Positions 25,301 through 37,238 of a DNA stretch of 64,000 bases are shown piece by piece. Origin of the DNA: Viscum album (taxonomy: Eukaryota; Streptophyta; Magnoliopsida; Santalales; Viscaceae); assembly GCA_963277665.1 (NCBI GenBank), contig OY728136.1, positions 1,979,098,576 to 1,979,162,575 on the forward strand. The letters run 5' to 3'. A model generated the notes under the pieces. That model saw only the letters and a program-made list of their open reading frames with translations. It had not been told where the DNA came from and made no database searches. Made by a program: the position numbers and the translations under genes. Every line of letters starts with the position of its first letter. Within the stretch, counting starts at the first letter, position 1.

Positions 25301-25578
25301 GAGATAAATATATAAAAAAAATTACATGTGTTGACCTGGTTTCCATTCCTTATATTAGGGACTATTTCTCAAAAGGAACACACTTAATTAGTTCAAGAAT
25401 AAAAAAATTAATTATAAGTCACAGTATATAATTCCTATTGATTTATTAAAGTTTTATTCCATGTAATATATAAATAAATATTTAATATCTTAAAGGTTTA
25501 TCATATAGTTATTTACTCTATCTATTTATTTCTAAATCTAGTTCCTAAGGATTATATTTAACTTAATTGGATACCAAC
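25301..25578 (-). other. Leader and primer binding site of element B
   Basis: Minus-strand TGGTATCCAATT starts at 25,576, two bases after the 5' LTR end (CA at 25,580-25,579), and is a diverged initiator-Met tRNA primer site. The rest is AT-rich leader with no feature I can name. Confidence 0.55.
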
Positions 25579-28068
25579 TGGAATACATTGACTCCAGTGC
25601 CCAAAAATATGTGGTTATTTTATATCATTGGTATAGAATAAAAATATCAAAATATATAGGATCCTATAGATTAGTAGTCTCATATAACTATATACATAAA
25701 TGTATAGTAAATTACATTGAGAGATTAAGATACACCATGTGAATACATTAAAACATTATTATTTATCTATTAAATTTTAAATTTCACACATAGCAATCAT
25801 TAAGGATTTGTGGATAAATAGGAAACAATATAAAGGGTAAATCATAGATGATAAGTGTGGAGTCGAATACAATAGAATCTTTCATATAGTAAGAGAGGAG
25901 TAAATAATATAGCATGAATATATAAATTAAATAATTCCTTAAATGAGTATATAATATAAATGGAGAAAATAAAAGTAAATATACCCATGGATTTTAATAA
26001 CTAATCTCACAGCGATGGAATTAATAATTCCAAACATATTAAACATACCTTCAATTCATTTTTACATGAATTAATATATTAAAAGGTATGTATTATAATA
26101 ATTACCAAATATAGTATGTCTCATGAGATGTACTAATGCATCAAGGGGCTATATAATTATGGTCCCCACCCATCACATAATAATGCAAGGAATCTATTAT
26201 ATGAAAAAAAATTATAAACAGTACATATCGTAATGGTAATTAAGGAACCTCATAATTAATCATGGCCATGTAATAAATATCATTTCATATAATAATATGG
26301 TTACACAGATTATCAATATTCCCCTTCCAATGAAACAACATAGATATCTAGGTGAATATCGTAAAATCATCATTGAAATAATAGGATATTCTCAATGTAA
26401 TGAAAATTATATTTACCAAAGGAATTATAAAAAAGTTTCTAGTAAAGAGTACATTCATTTTCTAGAGATATAAATTGGAAATAATCCTCTATTAGGGTTC
26501 ATAAAGGGTACATGAATCATCCAGAAAATGTCCCCTGGAGTGTCGTACCAGGTGTTCCGTTAAGCCTAGTAGTTGTTTATTAGGTTAGTATAGATTTAAT
26601 ACACAAACAACCATTATTAATATTATTACCCCTAGGTTAATTTTATCCCAATCCAACATCAAATTGTTGGTTTCCTGATAGGGATGTCATTTCTAGGAAA
26701 CCACTAACTCTTTTTCAAAATTTTATGATGTTTTTTGCTTATGAGAGTGTCTGAACATTATAAAGGCTTATTAAGGTAATATATTGAGAGTTTATGGTGC
26801 TAAATAATTTATAATATGATAATTAATTGATATAAATGAAGAATAATATTTAATAATAAAATTAATTTTAAAGGAATAGTAATTTAAACAAAAAGAATGG
26901 ATTAGGGACCCTTATGTTGATAGAGTAAGGACATAGGTAAATGATGTAATTAGAGAGAATAAGAGTTATATCATTAATAAAATATTTAATGTAGGATAAT
27001 ATCATGGTATTCTACTAATTAAAATATGTTGAAAATAAATTTAAATTATAATATAAAAAAATAATTTCAATTGAAAAATCAAGAGGATTAGAAACACAAA
27101 CATGAAATGTGTATTATTAGTTCTTAAAAAGATCTCTTTAGATACGTATATTCTCCATAGATAGAATATTAAGAGGTAAAATGATAGTGAATTCATGCTA
27201 ATTATCTCTATATTGGAGAGGAATGGGATAATGGGTGGAAGTGAACTCATTTTATAGGTAAAAAAGAGGGACATTTCTTTGGAAAATTAAATTAATTGAT
27301 GGGTAATTATGAAATCACATGGGAGTTTTGTGAATTTGGTAAATATGTGATGGTTATAAAAATATAATTGAATATTATACACAACAAATTGATCTAGAAG
27401 TTTTTTGAATCATTTTGATAATAATAATTTTGAGGCACTTTTATTTATCCATTTTACACGCATTAACATTGATTAAATATTTACATTGGAAAATTTTCTT
27501 TTTCTAAAAATGCAATGATTGGAATATTAGAAACATTAGTTTACAGGGTTCAAAATTCAATAATAATTTAATTTAATTCATTATATTTTTATCAAAAAAC
27601 AACCTTTTAAATTAAAACATAAGATATATAAAAAAATATTTTTATAAATAAGTTCATTTTTATATGTTAAGTGTTTTAATCATTATTTACTAAAAATATT
27701 AAATTAAATTATAGTTAATATATTTTTTTATATTTACAAACATTATAATAGAGTCATAATTTAAAATATAGAAAAAGTATTTATTTATATAAAATAAAGA
27801 AAACCAAAAATTACAATTCTTTGAAAATAATTATTTTTAGAAAAATCTCAAAAAATAAGGTTAAGATAATATTGATTTTACTAATCCAAAAATGATGGCT
27901 ATTTTATCAAATTTATATTCTAAAATTTATTTAAATAACTTCAAAATATATTTATTAAATAAAAGTAATTGTAATTTTCTATAATTTTGAGGTAATATAA
28001 TTTTCACTATGAAATAGTTTTCGAGTTACAGTGTTTTCTTTCTATAAAAGAATCTTGAGTCTTTTAAA
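25579..28068 (-). mobile_element. 5' LTR of element B (about 2,490 bp)
   Basis: This is the partner of 18,358-20,884. Its minus-strand 3' end is GTATTCCA at 25,579. The minus-strand 5' end is decayed (expected TGTAATACC, seen as TTTAAAAGAC) and is placed at 28,068 by alignment. Five bases beyond (TATTT) match the target duplication TATTC with one change. No gene is visible. Confidence 0.65.
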
Positions 28069-28073
28069 TATTT
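28069..28073. other. Target-site duplication, high-coordinate side of element B
   Basis: TATTT, to be compared with TATTC at 18,353-18,357. The single difference is the C-to-T change seen everywhere in this old DNA. Confidence 0.45.
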
Positions 28074-28904
28074 TCTCAATTGAAATGCTTTAAAGGAATT
28101 TTATCCTTAACTTTTCCTTTGTGTGACATCCCAACTTCGATTCCACTAAATGGTTTCCCATGCTAGTGGGTCACATAGCATACACCATGCAACCTCATAT
28201 GCTAGAGGCTGCCGACTTGTAGTGAGGGTCCAAGGTGGTAGAGTGGGGAGATTCTACTCTCATGATCAATGTATAAAAGTCATAAAATGATTAGATAAAT
28301 AGAGGAAGCATGATAAATAAATGGTAGTGAATGGTAAATAATTCTTATATAATAAATAAATTTAGTCAATAACACCCAACATCATATACAAAATAATGTA
28401 AGGTCATGTATCTATCAAAAGTAAGATGGAAATCATAACGACATGATTGAAATATAGTACAAGTATCAAAAGAACAAAAAGACCAAAAAATTTATGTTTA
28501 GTAGAATCAAGATCCAAATAATAGTCCTATTCTTCCCCAATACTATGATATAAACACTCAACCATAAAAAAATTACATATTTCCTCTATCCCTACCTACG
28601 TACATATAATTTTCTCAGGAACCATCAACATCCTTGATAGTGTGTCAGATAAACTCGATAGGATACCACCATAAATGTCGATAAATATATATTTAGTTCA
28701 TATACCATGAGAAGTTTGAAAATACACTAAATTATAATTAGTAATAGAAATAGTAAATGGGTCGACTCTGTTTTAGGAATGATAGCAGGATGACACTACC
28801 TACTTCTTCCCACGCCATATAATCTCTAAACAAGTAACGATGTATATTGGCGTCTACAACCATATATGTGGATTCTACTACTAGTATGGACCCTAGGCAT
28901 GAAT

Positions 28905-29295
28905 CAGGTGTGAATGATTAGTAGCATGATTATCACAAGTGTCAAAGAATTACATTCAATGTATCACATGAATAAGGGACTCCATAGACAGTATAACAAG
29001 AATAAGGTATTCCATTTCTGGATCATAATTATAGGGTTTTCATGGCCGAATCATAATAGTAGGGTCATCATGACCACATATCATATTCATAAGGGTCTCT
29101 ATTTACATTAATCATAATTTACCAGGTTATCCATCCCCATTCATCATAAAACAAAAGTATACCATACCTATATATCATATCTATAAGGTTTTCCTACCCA
29201 TTCATCATAATTCATAAGGGTCACCATGTCCATTCATCATAATTCATAAGAGTCATCATTCCCATTAATCATAATTTATAATATTCTCCGTGCCC
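28905..29295 (+). repeat. Degenerate minisatellite, unit about 37-40 bp
   Basis: Units resemble CATTCATCATAATTCATAAG followed by GGTCACCATGTC. About eight to ten copies are clearest at 29,190-29,290 and decay towards 28,905. Similar arrays occur inside plant gypsy LTRs, which supports an LTR origin of the surrounding DNA. Confidence 0.6.
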
Positions 29296-30494
29296 AGATA
29301 TCCCGGTAGTGTATGGGACTCTAGGTTTATATATAATAATGGTTGAAAGTCTTATTTCCCATATATAATAAGAGTGTAATGGACATCATTCTTTTATATC
29401 ATAAACCATAGGGTTTGTCATTCAAAATTTTCATAACAATGATAAGTATTCAAAGTATTTAATAAGAACCAATACATAGTTAATAATTCAATAGAATTTA
29501 TCTTGAATAAGGTTGTAACCATTTTATTATTTAGTCAATTTTCATGGTCATACCACTCACTTTCATCCAATTAATCATAATCATCACAATTAGGGGTCAT
29601 TGGAAAACCATATCTAAGATGATTTAGGAAATTATTCATTTATAATAAAAATGAAAATTAAATCAACATACCTCCAAGGGTGAAAAAAAATTGAATGAGA
29701 TCTATCCCAATGATATTTAATTGGGGTTTCTAGGTCATATCTATTAAGGATATTGAATTAAACGTGGTTTATGTGTATTTTTAGGTCAACACATGCAGAA
29801 TCTAGAAGGTGTCATTATGACACGTAGTCTAATGAAACAATAATTAAGGGATAATTACTAGAACACCTACCTTATTATTTTAGAGGGAAAATAATCTAGT
29901 TACGGCCATTTTTGGCCAATATTGGAAAAAATGACAAAACATAAAAAATCCCTAAAATAGGGCATATGAGCCTGCATCAAAATATCATCATGGATAGGAA
30001 GAAGATAGGTGAAATGAGCCTATGGAGTAGAAAAACTACTGATAGGAATCCAATGATATGATTAGATGTACAATTAATGTCAATATAATATATTTATCCA
30101 AGAACCTAGATTGATGAGAGGAGGAGCTCAAATGGGGAATAGAAAATGGCTATCCACTGGAAATAAAGAAGAAAAAATGGGTTTAAAACTATAAGTTGTA
30201 GCGCGCAAAACCCTAGTAATCTCAGAGTCTATTTCTTCTACCACTACATTGGAATGCTTATACAGAATGAAATGCGGAAGGAATGATGAGTTTAGTAGTT
30301 TTGACAAACCAGATACATCCAGGAGTCTTATTTTAGAAATGAATATGCTAATTACAACATATTTTATTCTTATTTTGAGGATAACTTTATTCCATTTTAC
30401 ACATCCTCACATATTATTCTTAGTAAACTTCAAGGAATCATATGAAAAGTAAACATAATAAAGGTGAACTAAAATTCTCAGTAAGGGTAAACAT

Positions 30495-30705
30495 TGAAAA
30501 AATAATAATGAATCAATGAGAGTAATCAATATAGAAAGGTAATAATTGAAGACACATAAATTTTAATCAATAAAATAATAAGAATGTGGGTAAGAAATAT
30601 AGAAAGGTAAATAAATGAAAATACAGGCCATTAAAAAGAACTCGATAAGGCATAATCAATATGGAAAGGTAGGAAAAAGAAACATATGCCATTTAATTAA
30701 TGAGA
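30495..30705 (+). repeat. Short degenerate tandem repeat, unit about 65-75 bp
   Basis: Three units share AATCAATATAGAAAGGTA or variants (near 30,525, 30,595 and 30,658), followed by an A-rich part and CATATGCCATTTAAT-like text. It is part of the same decayed LTR-like DNA. Confidence 0.5.
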
Positions 30706-32217
30706 TGAGACTGAAATGAATCTATAGATATACTGACACAAAATCTCATGGATAATAATTAACTAAATCTAATTGAAATAAATTCTTAATTATTGTATTC
30801 CATGTTTCATAGTTACATGATACCTTTACCATCATTATATTTCACAAGATAGTTTAGCATATCGGGTAAAAATCCATCTAAAGCTAAAAAACTGACTCAA
30901 CCCATGAGACTATTACCGCATCAAGTGGATATCTATAACTAGGCCCCAATTATGTCATACATGTCCAAATAATTCCTTATATATTTAATAATCTATTTAA
31001 AAATCCGTCTTATCAAATATCCATATGGAGAATAAGATACCTATTTATCAATAATTTCTAAGTAGAGGATAACTAACAATAAGGGTTGTTGACATTGATG
31101 AATGGATAAACCATTTAAATATCATTACAACATTATTGAAGAAAATAATATTTAAATGCCTATGTCTCCCATACCACTTTGAAAAACATTTGTTATAATT
31201 CTAAATGAATTAAATGAAACATAGAATATCATAAGAATAAGGAGATTAGTGTGTACAAGTAAACACCATATGTTAAAATGATACATGGTTTGATAAAAAA
31301 TTATATCCATGATAAATAATATGAATAATTAGTTGAAATTAAATTTTAACGATCATAGAAAAGAAAATATTTTAAGGATAATAACAAAAGATTAAAGGCA
31401 GTGAATGAAAATACTATCTTTGTTCAATGAAATTATAAACCTTTGAGAGGAAGGATAATGATGATATCAACACAAAATATCCCAAGTGGAGTAAAATAAT
31501 GTGTTTATTTCATTGATGAATGGAAATATTATAAACATATATTTTAAAAATATTATTGAAAAAAATTAACTTTTAATTTTGAAAAATATATTGGAAATAA
31601 TTTTAATTGAAATAAATTTTAAAAACATTTTATTTTCAGATTAATCTTCAAACATTAAAATTAATCTTTTAATAAATGACCATGGGTAAATCCATATATG
31701 TCATACAAGGTAGGAAGAACATTCCTTTTGTATGGTAAAAAGGTTATAAAAATGCCATATTCTCAAAGAGACAAGAATAATCATTTAAATACATTTGTAA
31801 ATGAAAAAATGGTAAAAAATTACTTAATAAATCATTTTGGAAATGATAAAAACTTTTTCAATAACATTTTTAGAAAAAAATGTTTCTATAATAAAATAGG
31901 TTCTGTGACTAAAGAGATAAATGAAGTCAGGTTATTTAAAAAATATTATATAAACATTTTAAGTTCCATATAGTGCGAAAATGGAACTATTACATAGAAA
32001 ATGTCATAAATAACCATAATAAAAGAAAATATAAGGATTTATTATATGATTATTCAATTATTTACTCTGATGGAAAATTCATGAGTAATCAATCTCGAAC
32101 AAAGGGATATTGTGATGTAAACCATTAAATAGGTCATAACGTTGATGTGAGAATAAATAAATGAATAGATTATGAGTGTCAAATTCAAATACACATAATA
32201 AAGTATAAATACGATAA

Positions 32218-32222
32218 TATAT
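32218..32222. other. Target-site duplication, left, of the 28-kb element
   Basis: TATAT directly precedes the 5' LTR. The identical TATAT follows the 3' LTR at 60,258-60,262. Five bases is the usual duplication for Ty3/gypsy integrase. Confidence 0.8.
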
Positions 32223-32325
32223 TGTTGGAGCCAAAATGTTGCACGAAAGGAAGGGCCGGAAAAGAAGTCCGACACGCTGCCTCGTGAAGCACTGCCGCGA
32301 AGCACCCCGAGCATTGAGGTCTCGC

Positions 32326-32439
32326 GAAGCTCCAGAGGCGGTGACTCTCCACAAACGGGTTTGACGTTCGTGAGCCCGCCGCGAAGATACTAAGGCAGTA
32401 ACTCTCCGTGAACGGGTTTGACGTTCGCGAGCCCGCCGT
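32326..32439 (+). repeat. 57-bp direct repeat, two copies, U3 of 5' LTR
   Basis: Units at 32,326-32,382 and 32,383-32,439 begin GAAG and contain GGGTTTGACGTTCG and GAGCCCGCCG. The 3' LTR has three units (56,153-56,323). They lie 50-160 bp upstream of the TATA box, where promoter or enhancer elements are expected. Confidence 0.85.
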
Positions 32440-32487
32440 GAAGCACCTTTGGCGGCGCGCGAGTTCAGCTTCGCGGCGGCCGTTGCC

Positions 32488-32495
32488 TATAAATA
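32488..32495 (+). promoter_or_regulatory. 5' LTR TATA box
   Basis: TATAAATA in the context GCCTATAAATACGGGGCTCC is conserved in the 3' LTR at 56,372-56,379. The predicted RNA start near 32,520 gives U3 about 0.3 kb and R/U5 about 3.85 kb. Confidence 0.75.
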
Positions 32496-32799
32496 CGGGG
32501 CTCCCCCTGAGTCCCAGGGATGGACAATCCGACCTTTCAGCTTCTCCTCTCACGAATCGTGAAGCACACTTTTCCCCCATGAATCATGAGCTCCACGAGG
32601 TACTTCTACTTCGCGTGACGCCTTTGCTTTGTCTCGTTTTGATCCCCTCTTCCGAGAGGGATGCCCTTCGCGAAGCTCAAGGGCATTCGTGAAGGAAGGG
32701 GATTCCCAAGGGAAACCGGGCAGCCGCGGAGCGTTTATGCTTCACGAAACACCCAACCTATACTAGTGATCCCTATGCTAAGGCAGGATCTCTACACAT

Positions 32800-32960
32800 C
32801 GCGAAGCACACTGCTTCATAGAACCTTGCTTCGCGAGGCACCTCTTCTTCGCGAGGCAGTGCTCCGCGAATACTGTTCCACTTCGCGAAGCACCCTCCAC
32901 TCACACCTATGCCTCACACTAAGGCCAAGGAACTCCGCTTCGCGAAGCACACTCGTTTGC
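32800..32960 (+). repeat. Cluster of TTCGCGAAGC palindromes
   Basis: CTTCGCGAAGCAC or one-base variants recur many times, including a full 12-bp palindrome GCTTCGCGAAGC at 32,937-32,948. Further copies occur at 32,270-32,450 and, partly decayed, at matching places of the 3' LTR. Their self-complementarity and CpG content stand out. Confidence 0.7.
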
Positions 32961-33881
32961 TTGGCAATTCTTCATCCCGTGCGACCCTCCAAGTATGCAC
33001 GATGTGATTTCTAAGTCCCACGGACAATACCACTTGTAGCTTTGCTTCGCCTAATGCTTCTTTGCATAGGCATGCTAACGGCTATTGCTCCTTCACATAG
33101 CCACGCTAGCGTGGACCCCTCGATGGTTGGCTCCACAACCCCCCTTGACCATGGCCTTTCCAGTACCTTCCCTCCCCCAAGGACTAGAGGGTACCATTTA
33201 TGTAAGTTCTAGGGGTGAGGAGTGAACCCACCTCGTCCGAGCTGCAAGACGTTAAACTACCAAGCACCACGTCCTCAACACCTAACATTAAACTGTGACC
33301 CGACCTCATGCCTCTCGCGAAGGGTCCCCCCAGCTCAAACTTTTTTTACGGCACTCGTCTCCACAGGAGTGGAATCACCCATCCACAAGGGATGATATCC
33401 TCCTTACTGGAGTGGCGTATGTTCTCAAAAGAAGGGCGACCGTAGTTCCCCAACGGATGGCTTCACCCCTGCATCTTCGTACTTCCCCACTACCAAGGTC
33501 AGTGGAGGGCATGATAGGGAACAAGGAACCTCCCATCATTGGTCCTAAATCCCTCTTTCACTACGCTTTGTTGCACTTCAGGCCTCCATCCTAGAGTAAG
33601 TCCCATCACCGTGGGCCGCCTAACGCATAAGCCCCTCTTCGCTTCTCACGAATGCACCCTTCGCAGCGTGATCATCAGGTCCTTTCTGTCTCTTGTTTCT
33701 CACACTGAGCATGACTCACGTGGGCTTAGAGTTGGTATTGTCCATGAAATGCCCTCGTCCAGCATGACGTTAAACTGCATTCCTTCGTCCAACATGATGT
33801 TAAACTGCACGCCTTCGTCCAGTATGACGTTAAACTGTAGTCCCTTGTCCCGCATGACATTAAACTGCACACCCATTTGAA

Positions 33882-35572
33882 CTACGAGGTCTTTTATCCA
33901 TGTCAAGGCATGGTACGTAGGAAGCCTCCATGAGGTTCAAGCCCACCAGTCGTACAATTCACGTTGAGTTCCACCTTCGTCCAGCATGACGTTAAACTGC
34001 ATCACAGTTTGACGGCAAGCTGTTGTCCCCACCCGAACTACGAGGACTTTGATCCATGCCCAGGCATGGTACGTAGGAAGCCTTCACGAGGTTCAATCCC
34101 ACCACAAGTGGACCCCCCGGGTTCACATTCATGTCGGTTCACCGATGAAACCATTTGAACTACGAGGTCTTTGATCCATGTCAAGGCATGGTACGTAGGA
34201 AGCCTCCCAGAGGTCCAAGCCTACCCGTCATTTCTTCAGGTTGGGTCCCATCCCTGTCCAACATAACATTAAACTGCATTCCGGTCTAACGGAAAGCCAT
34301 TGTGACTCACCCAACATGAACTACGAGGATTTTGATCCATGTCAAGGCATGGTACGTAGGAAGCCTCCCTGAGGATCAAGCCCAACAATCATTGGCCCAG
34401 ACCGTCTCCTTGTCAGTGTGCCAAGCCCCCAATTTTCAATTTGAACTACGAGGTCTTTGATCCATGTCAAGGCATGGTACGTAGGAAGCCTCCACGAGGT
34501 TCAATCCCACTTATCATCAAATTCACGTTGAGTTCCACCTTTGTCCAGCATGACGTAGGAAGCCATTCCGACGGCAAGCCATTGTGACCATCCTAAACTA
34601 CGGGGACTTTGATCAATGTCAAGGCATGGTACGTAGGAAGCCTCCCAGAGGTTCAATACCATCTCCCATCGAACCAAGGTCCCTCATTAATGTCGGTTCT
34701 CCGACACCCACCGCCTTCCCGAACTACGCGGACATTGATCCATGCCAAGGCATGGTATGTTGGAAGCCTCCATGAGGTTCAAGCCCACCGCCCGTCGTTT
34801 ATTCACGTCAGGGTTCACTATCTTCCCACATGATGTTAAACTCTATTCCATAAACCCATTGAACTACAAGGATTTTGATCCATGTCAAGGCATGGTACGT
34901 AGGAAGCCTCCCTGAGGTTCAATCCCACCACTAGTGGACCCCCGGGTCTACTTTCACATCAGTTCGCCGATGACACCCTCCGAACTATGGGGACTTTGAT
35001 CCATACCAAGGCATGGTACGTAGGAAGCCTCCACGAGGTTCAAGCCCACCGCCCATCATTTATTCACTTCAGGGTTCACTACCATCCCGCATGACGTTAA
35101 ACTGTATTACATCAACCCATTTAACTACGAGGATTTTGATCCATGTCAAGGCATTGTACGTAGGAAGCCTCCCCGAATTTCAAGCCCACCACTAGTGGAA
35201 CCCCAGGTCTAATTTCACGTCGGTTCACCGATGACTCCCTCCGAACTATGAGGACATTGATCCATGTCAAGGCCTGGTACGTAGGAAGCCTACCCGAGGT
35301 TCAAGACCATCTCTCATTGGACCAAGGTCCACATTCACGTCGGTTCACTAACGAATCCCCTCTGAACTATGTGGTCTTTGATCCATGTCATGACATGGTA
35401 CATAGGAAGCCTCCACGAGGTCCAAGACCCCCACCACTAGGACCCTCCTTGTCCTCCCCGTTCACATCAGTTCGCTGATGATTCCCATCGGACCAAGGTC
35501 CAACCTCATGTCGGTTCACCGGCACCATCCCGAACTGCACAGACTTTGATTCTCTACCATGGGGATACGTAG
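33882..35572 (+). repeat. Array of 13 hairpin modules in 5' LTR
   Basis: Each module runs CTACG, a spacer with CTTTGAT, CCATG, a six-base loop, CATGG, TA, CGTAG, then GAAGCC. Both CTACG/CGTAG and CCATG/CATGG are complementary, so a two-stem hairpin of about 39 nt can form. Modules start near 33,882, 34,040, 34,160, 34,321, 34,445, 34,605, 34,723, 34,863, 34,985, 35,126, 35,247, 35,368 and 35,535. Spacing often alternates about 160 and 120, a higher-order period of about 280. TGACGTTAAACTGCA-type boxes lie between many modules. Confidence 0.85.
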
Positions 35573-36369
35573 GAAGCCTCTTCAAGGCTCAATCCCAACT
35601 TCACCGTCTCCCTTGCAACAGTTCCTTCCCATTCCCCCCTCCAGTTCATTCTTTCATCCATCATCCACCCTGATTCTCGCTCGGACCGTCATATCCCGGT
35701 GAGACCATGTCGGTACGCTCCTCTTCAAAGCTGCCCGTGGGCTGGTCCCGGTATCGGCACCCCTTCAAGGGAAATCCCTCAAACCGATCCATTCTAGTTA
35801 AAGCTCTGATCGGGTTTATCCATCTCCACTGGACGTTAAAATCACGACATACCCTGTGTTAAACACAAGAAGATGAGGAAAAGCTCAGATATGTGTCTAT
35901 GGAATATAATTCCCCACGCTCGATCTGGGATGCCTCAGGCTTCCAAGCACTCGAGAAGCCCTCTGACCAGGGATAATAGACAGACATGCCAGGTCCCCAA
36001 TATCCAGACACGCTACTGATTCCTCAATGTGACTACTCCCCCGACTGAAGGTTACTGCCCTGACCGAACCCTCTGATATGTCCCAACAGAATTAGTGTAA
36101 TTAACCGGCGTCCATGGAAACATGGCACTGGGAAGAGTTTCACGAACAATGTATTAAATCTATGAGGGAGACCCGGACTAGGTGACGAGTTCTGAGGCAG
36201 AATCCACAGAAGGAAGAACCGACATCCCATCATCCCATTTCGATCAAGGAGCAGACGTCCCTGAATAAGGAGCGAATGCCTCCCTTCTTTGGAAAGCCGG
36301 AATACGGGGAAACATGCAGCGTGTCCTCCACAGACGGATGCGCGCACCCTGGCGAAAGCGTTGGAAATA

Positions 36370-37238
36370 TAAATGGTGAACCCAACGTGAACTTCTTCTC
36401 TTCAATGTGGAGATTACTAGCGTTCGAGACACCAGTAGATTGTTGTGTCACCGGATCCAGATATCCGGCGCCTGGTCTCACCAAGAAAATAGTGGGCCTG
36501 TCGTGAAACTCACCGGAAGTCGGGGCAGTAGAACATGGGGCACTCCATTCTACAGCGTATTGGCTTGGATCCTTCTTACAGACATGGAGATTGGAAGGAC
36601 GATGGGGTACTGGTTTTGGTCCTTTTCCTCTCAGTGCTGATGAGTTGATCCCTTCGTTTCTCAGGAACCAGGTTGCTGTTACAGAGACGCGATCGCCGCC
36701 AACTCGCCTACGCAGGGGCAGGGGCAACACCACCGTAGCCACCCCACATGGCGTCGCTACCGCCATGATGGCTGCCACATCACGGAATACAGGGCGCCCA
36801 CGTCCCCTTTCCCCATCAGTGGTCATCCAGTAAAGGGTTATCAACAACCTCGTATGCAGTTACGAGGAGGAAGGGGTCATCCCAACTCGGGATATGGCCC
36901 GCCTGGACCTAGAGGCATCCAGGCCCCGCCGTCAACGCCGCCCTAACAGGCCGCGCAGGGAGCCTCTGTTCCCCACCCCAACATTCAACGGTTTTGGGAG
37001 CTTGTCCCCGGAACGCCTTGATGGATCCTCACCTTACACTGATGAGATGGGCGCCATCTAGATCAGCCCGCTCAGGGTCCTGACCCAAGGGCTCCAGGCA
37101 AGGGCTCCCTTTCGGCCATGTCAGCACCGCCATCCCACTCCGCAGAAGGAGCAGGCAGGCCATGCCCCTGCACCACCTGCATCAGCTCATCTGACCCGAC
37201 GTTAGCGCCGGGCCCGGGCTGAGGACGCTTGCCCAGGT
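36370..37238 (+). other. 5' leader of 28-kb element
   Basis: No convincing protein is seen between the primer site and the first open frame. A perfect six-base inverted repeat, CCGGAT (36,451-36,456) and ATCCGG (36,463-36,468), can form a small hairpin about 60 bases after the primer site. This is where retroelements often keep packaging or dimerisation signals; that role is only inferred. The long minus-strand frame 36,847-36,230 crosses the LTR border and is judged spurious. Confidence 0.5.
36374..36392 (+). other. Probable primer binding site of 28-kb element
   Basis: TGGTGAACCCAACGTGAAC begins five bases after the LTR end. It starts TGG, as expected for pairing with a tRNA CCA end. I cannot assign the tRNA. 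Confidence 0.5.

Larger units (their letters stand above)
28074..32217. mobile_element. Decayed LTR-like DNA between element B and the 28-kb element
   Basis: No gene is visible in this AT-rich stretch. TGTGACATCCCAAC at 28,122 has the form of a gypsy LTR start, but no polypurine tract precedes it, so a solo or truncated LTR is possible. Near 30,900-30,960 the text ATGAGACTATTACCGCATCA, followed by a GGCCCC-type block, repeats the LTR block found at 16,290, 18,955 and 26,140. This makes a fourth relative of the A/B LTR family. Termini are not defined. Confidence 0.45.
32223..36369 (+). mobile_element. 5' LTR of 28-kb Tat/Ogre element (4,147 bp)
   Basis: It begins TGTTGGAGCC and ends GAAATA (CA changed to TA; the 3' LTR keeps CA). 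It aligns throughout with 56,051-60,257. In order it holds two 57-bp repeats (32,326-32,439), a TATA box, a TTCGCGAAGC-rich transcribed part, and a long array of hairpin modules (33,882-35,572). It is GC-rich against an AT-rich background. The 60-bp length difference from the 3' LTR is almost all explained by one fewer 57-bp repeat. Antisense and sense open frames in it (for example 32,185-32,580 and 32,661-33,014) are not conserved as proteins. Confidence 0.93.

Noticed and set aside
32185..32580. Antisense and sense frames in the LTRs (also 32,661-33,014, 55,935-56,501, 56,544-57,101)
   Set aside because: They cover promoter repeats and palindromes, and they differ in frame and length between the two LTRs of the same element.
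33882..35572. CRISPR-like regularly spaced repeats
   Set aside because: Spacing is irregular (about 118-167 bp) and spacers are themselves repeated. The setting is a eukaryotic LTR, so this is an LTR module array.
36230..36847. Minus-strand open frame of 205 codons across the LTR/leader border
   Set aside because: It starts in the leader and runs into the 5' LTR. The LTR half is not open in the same way in the 3' LTR, and there is no family resemblance. It looks like a GC-rich chance frame.
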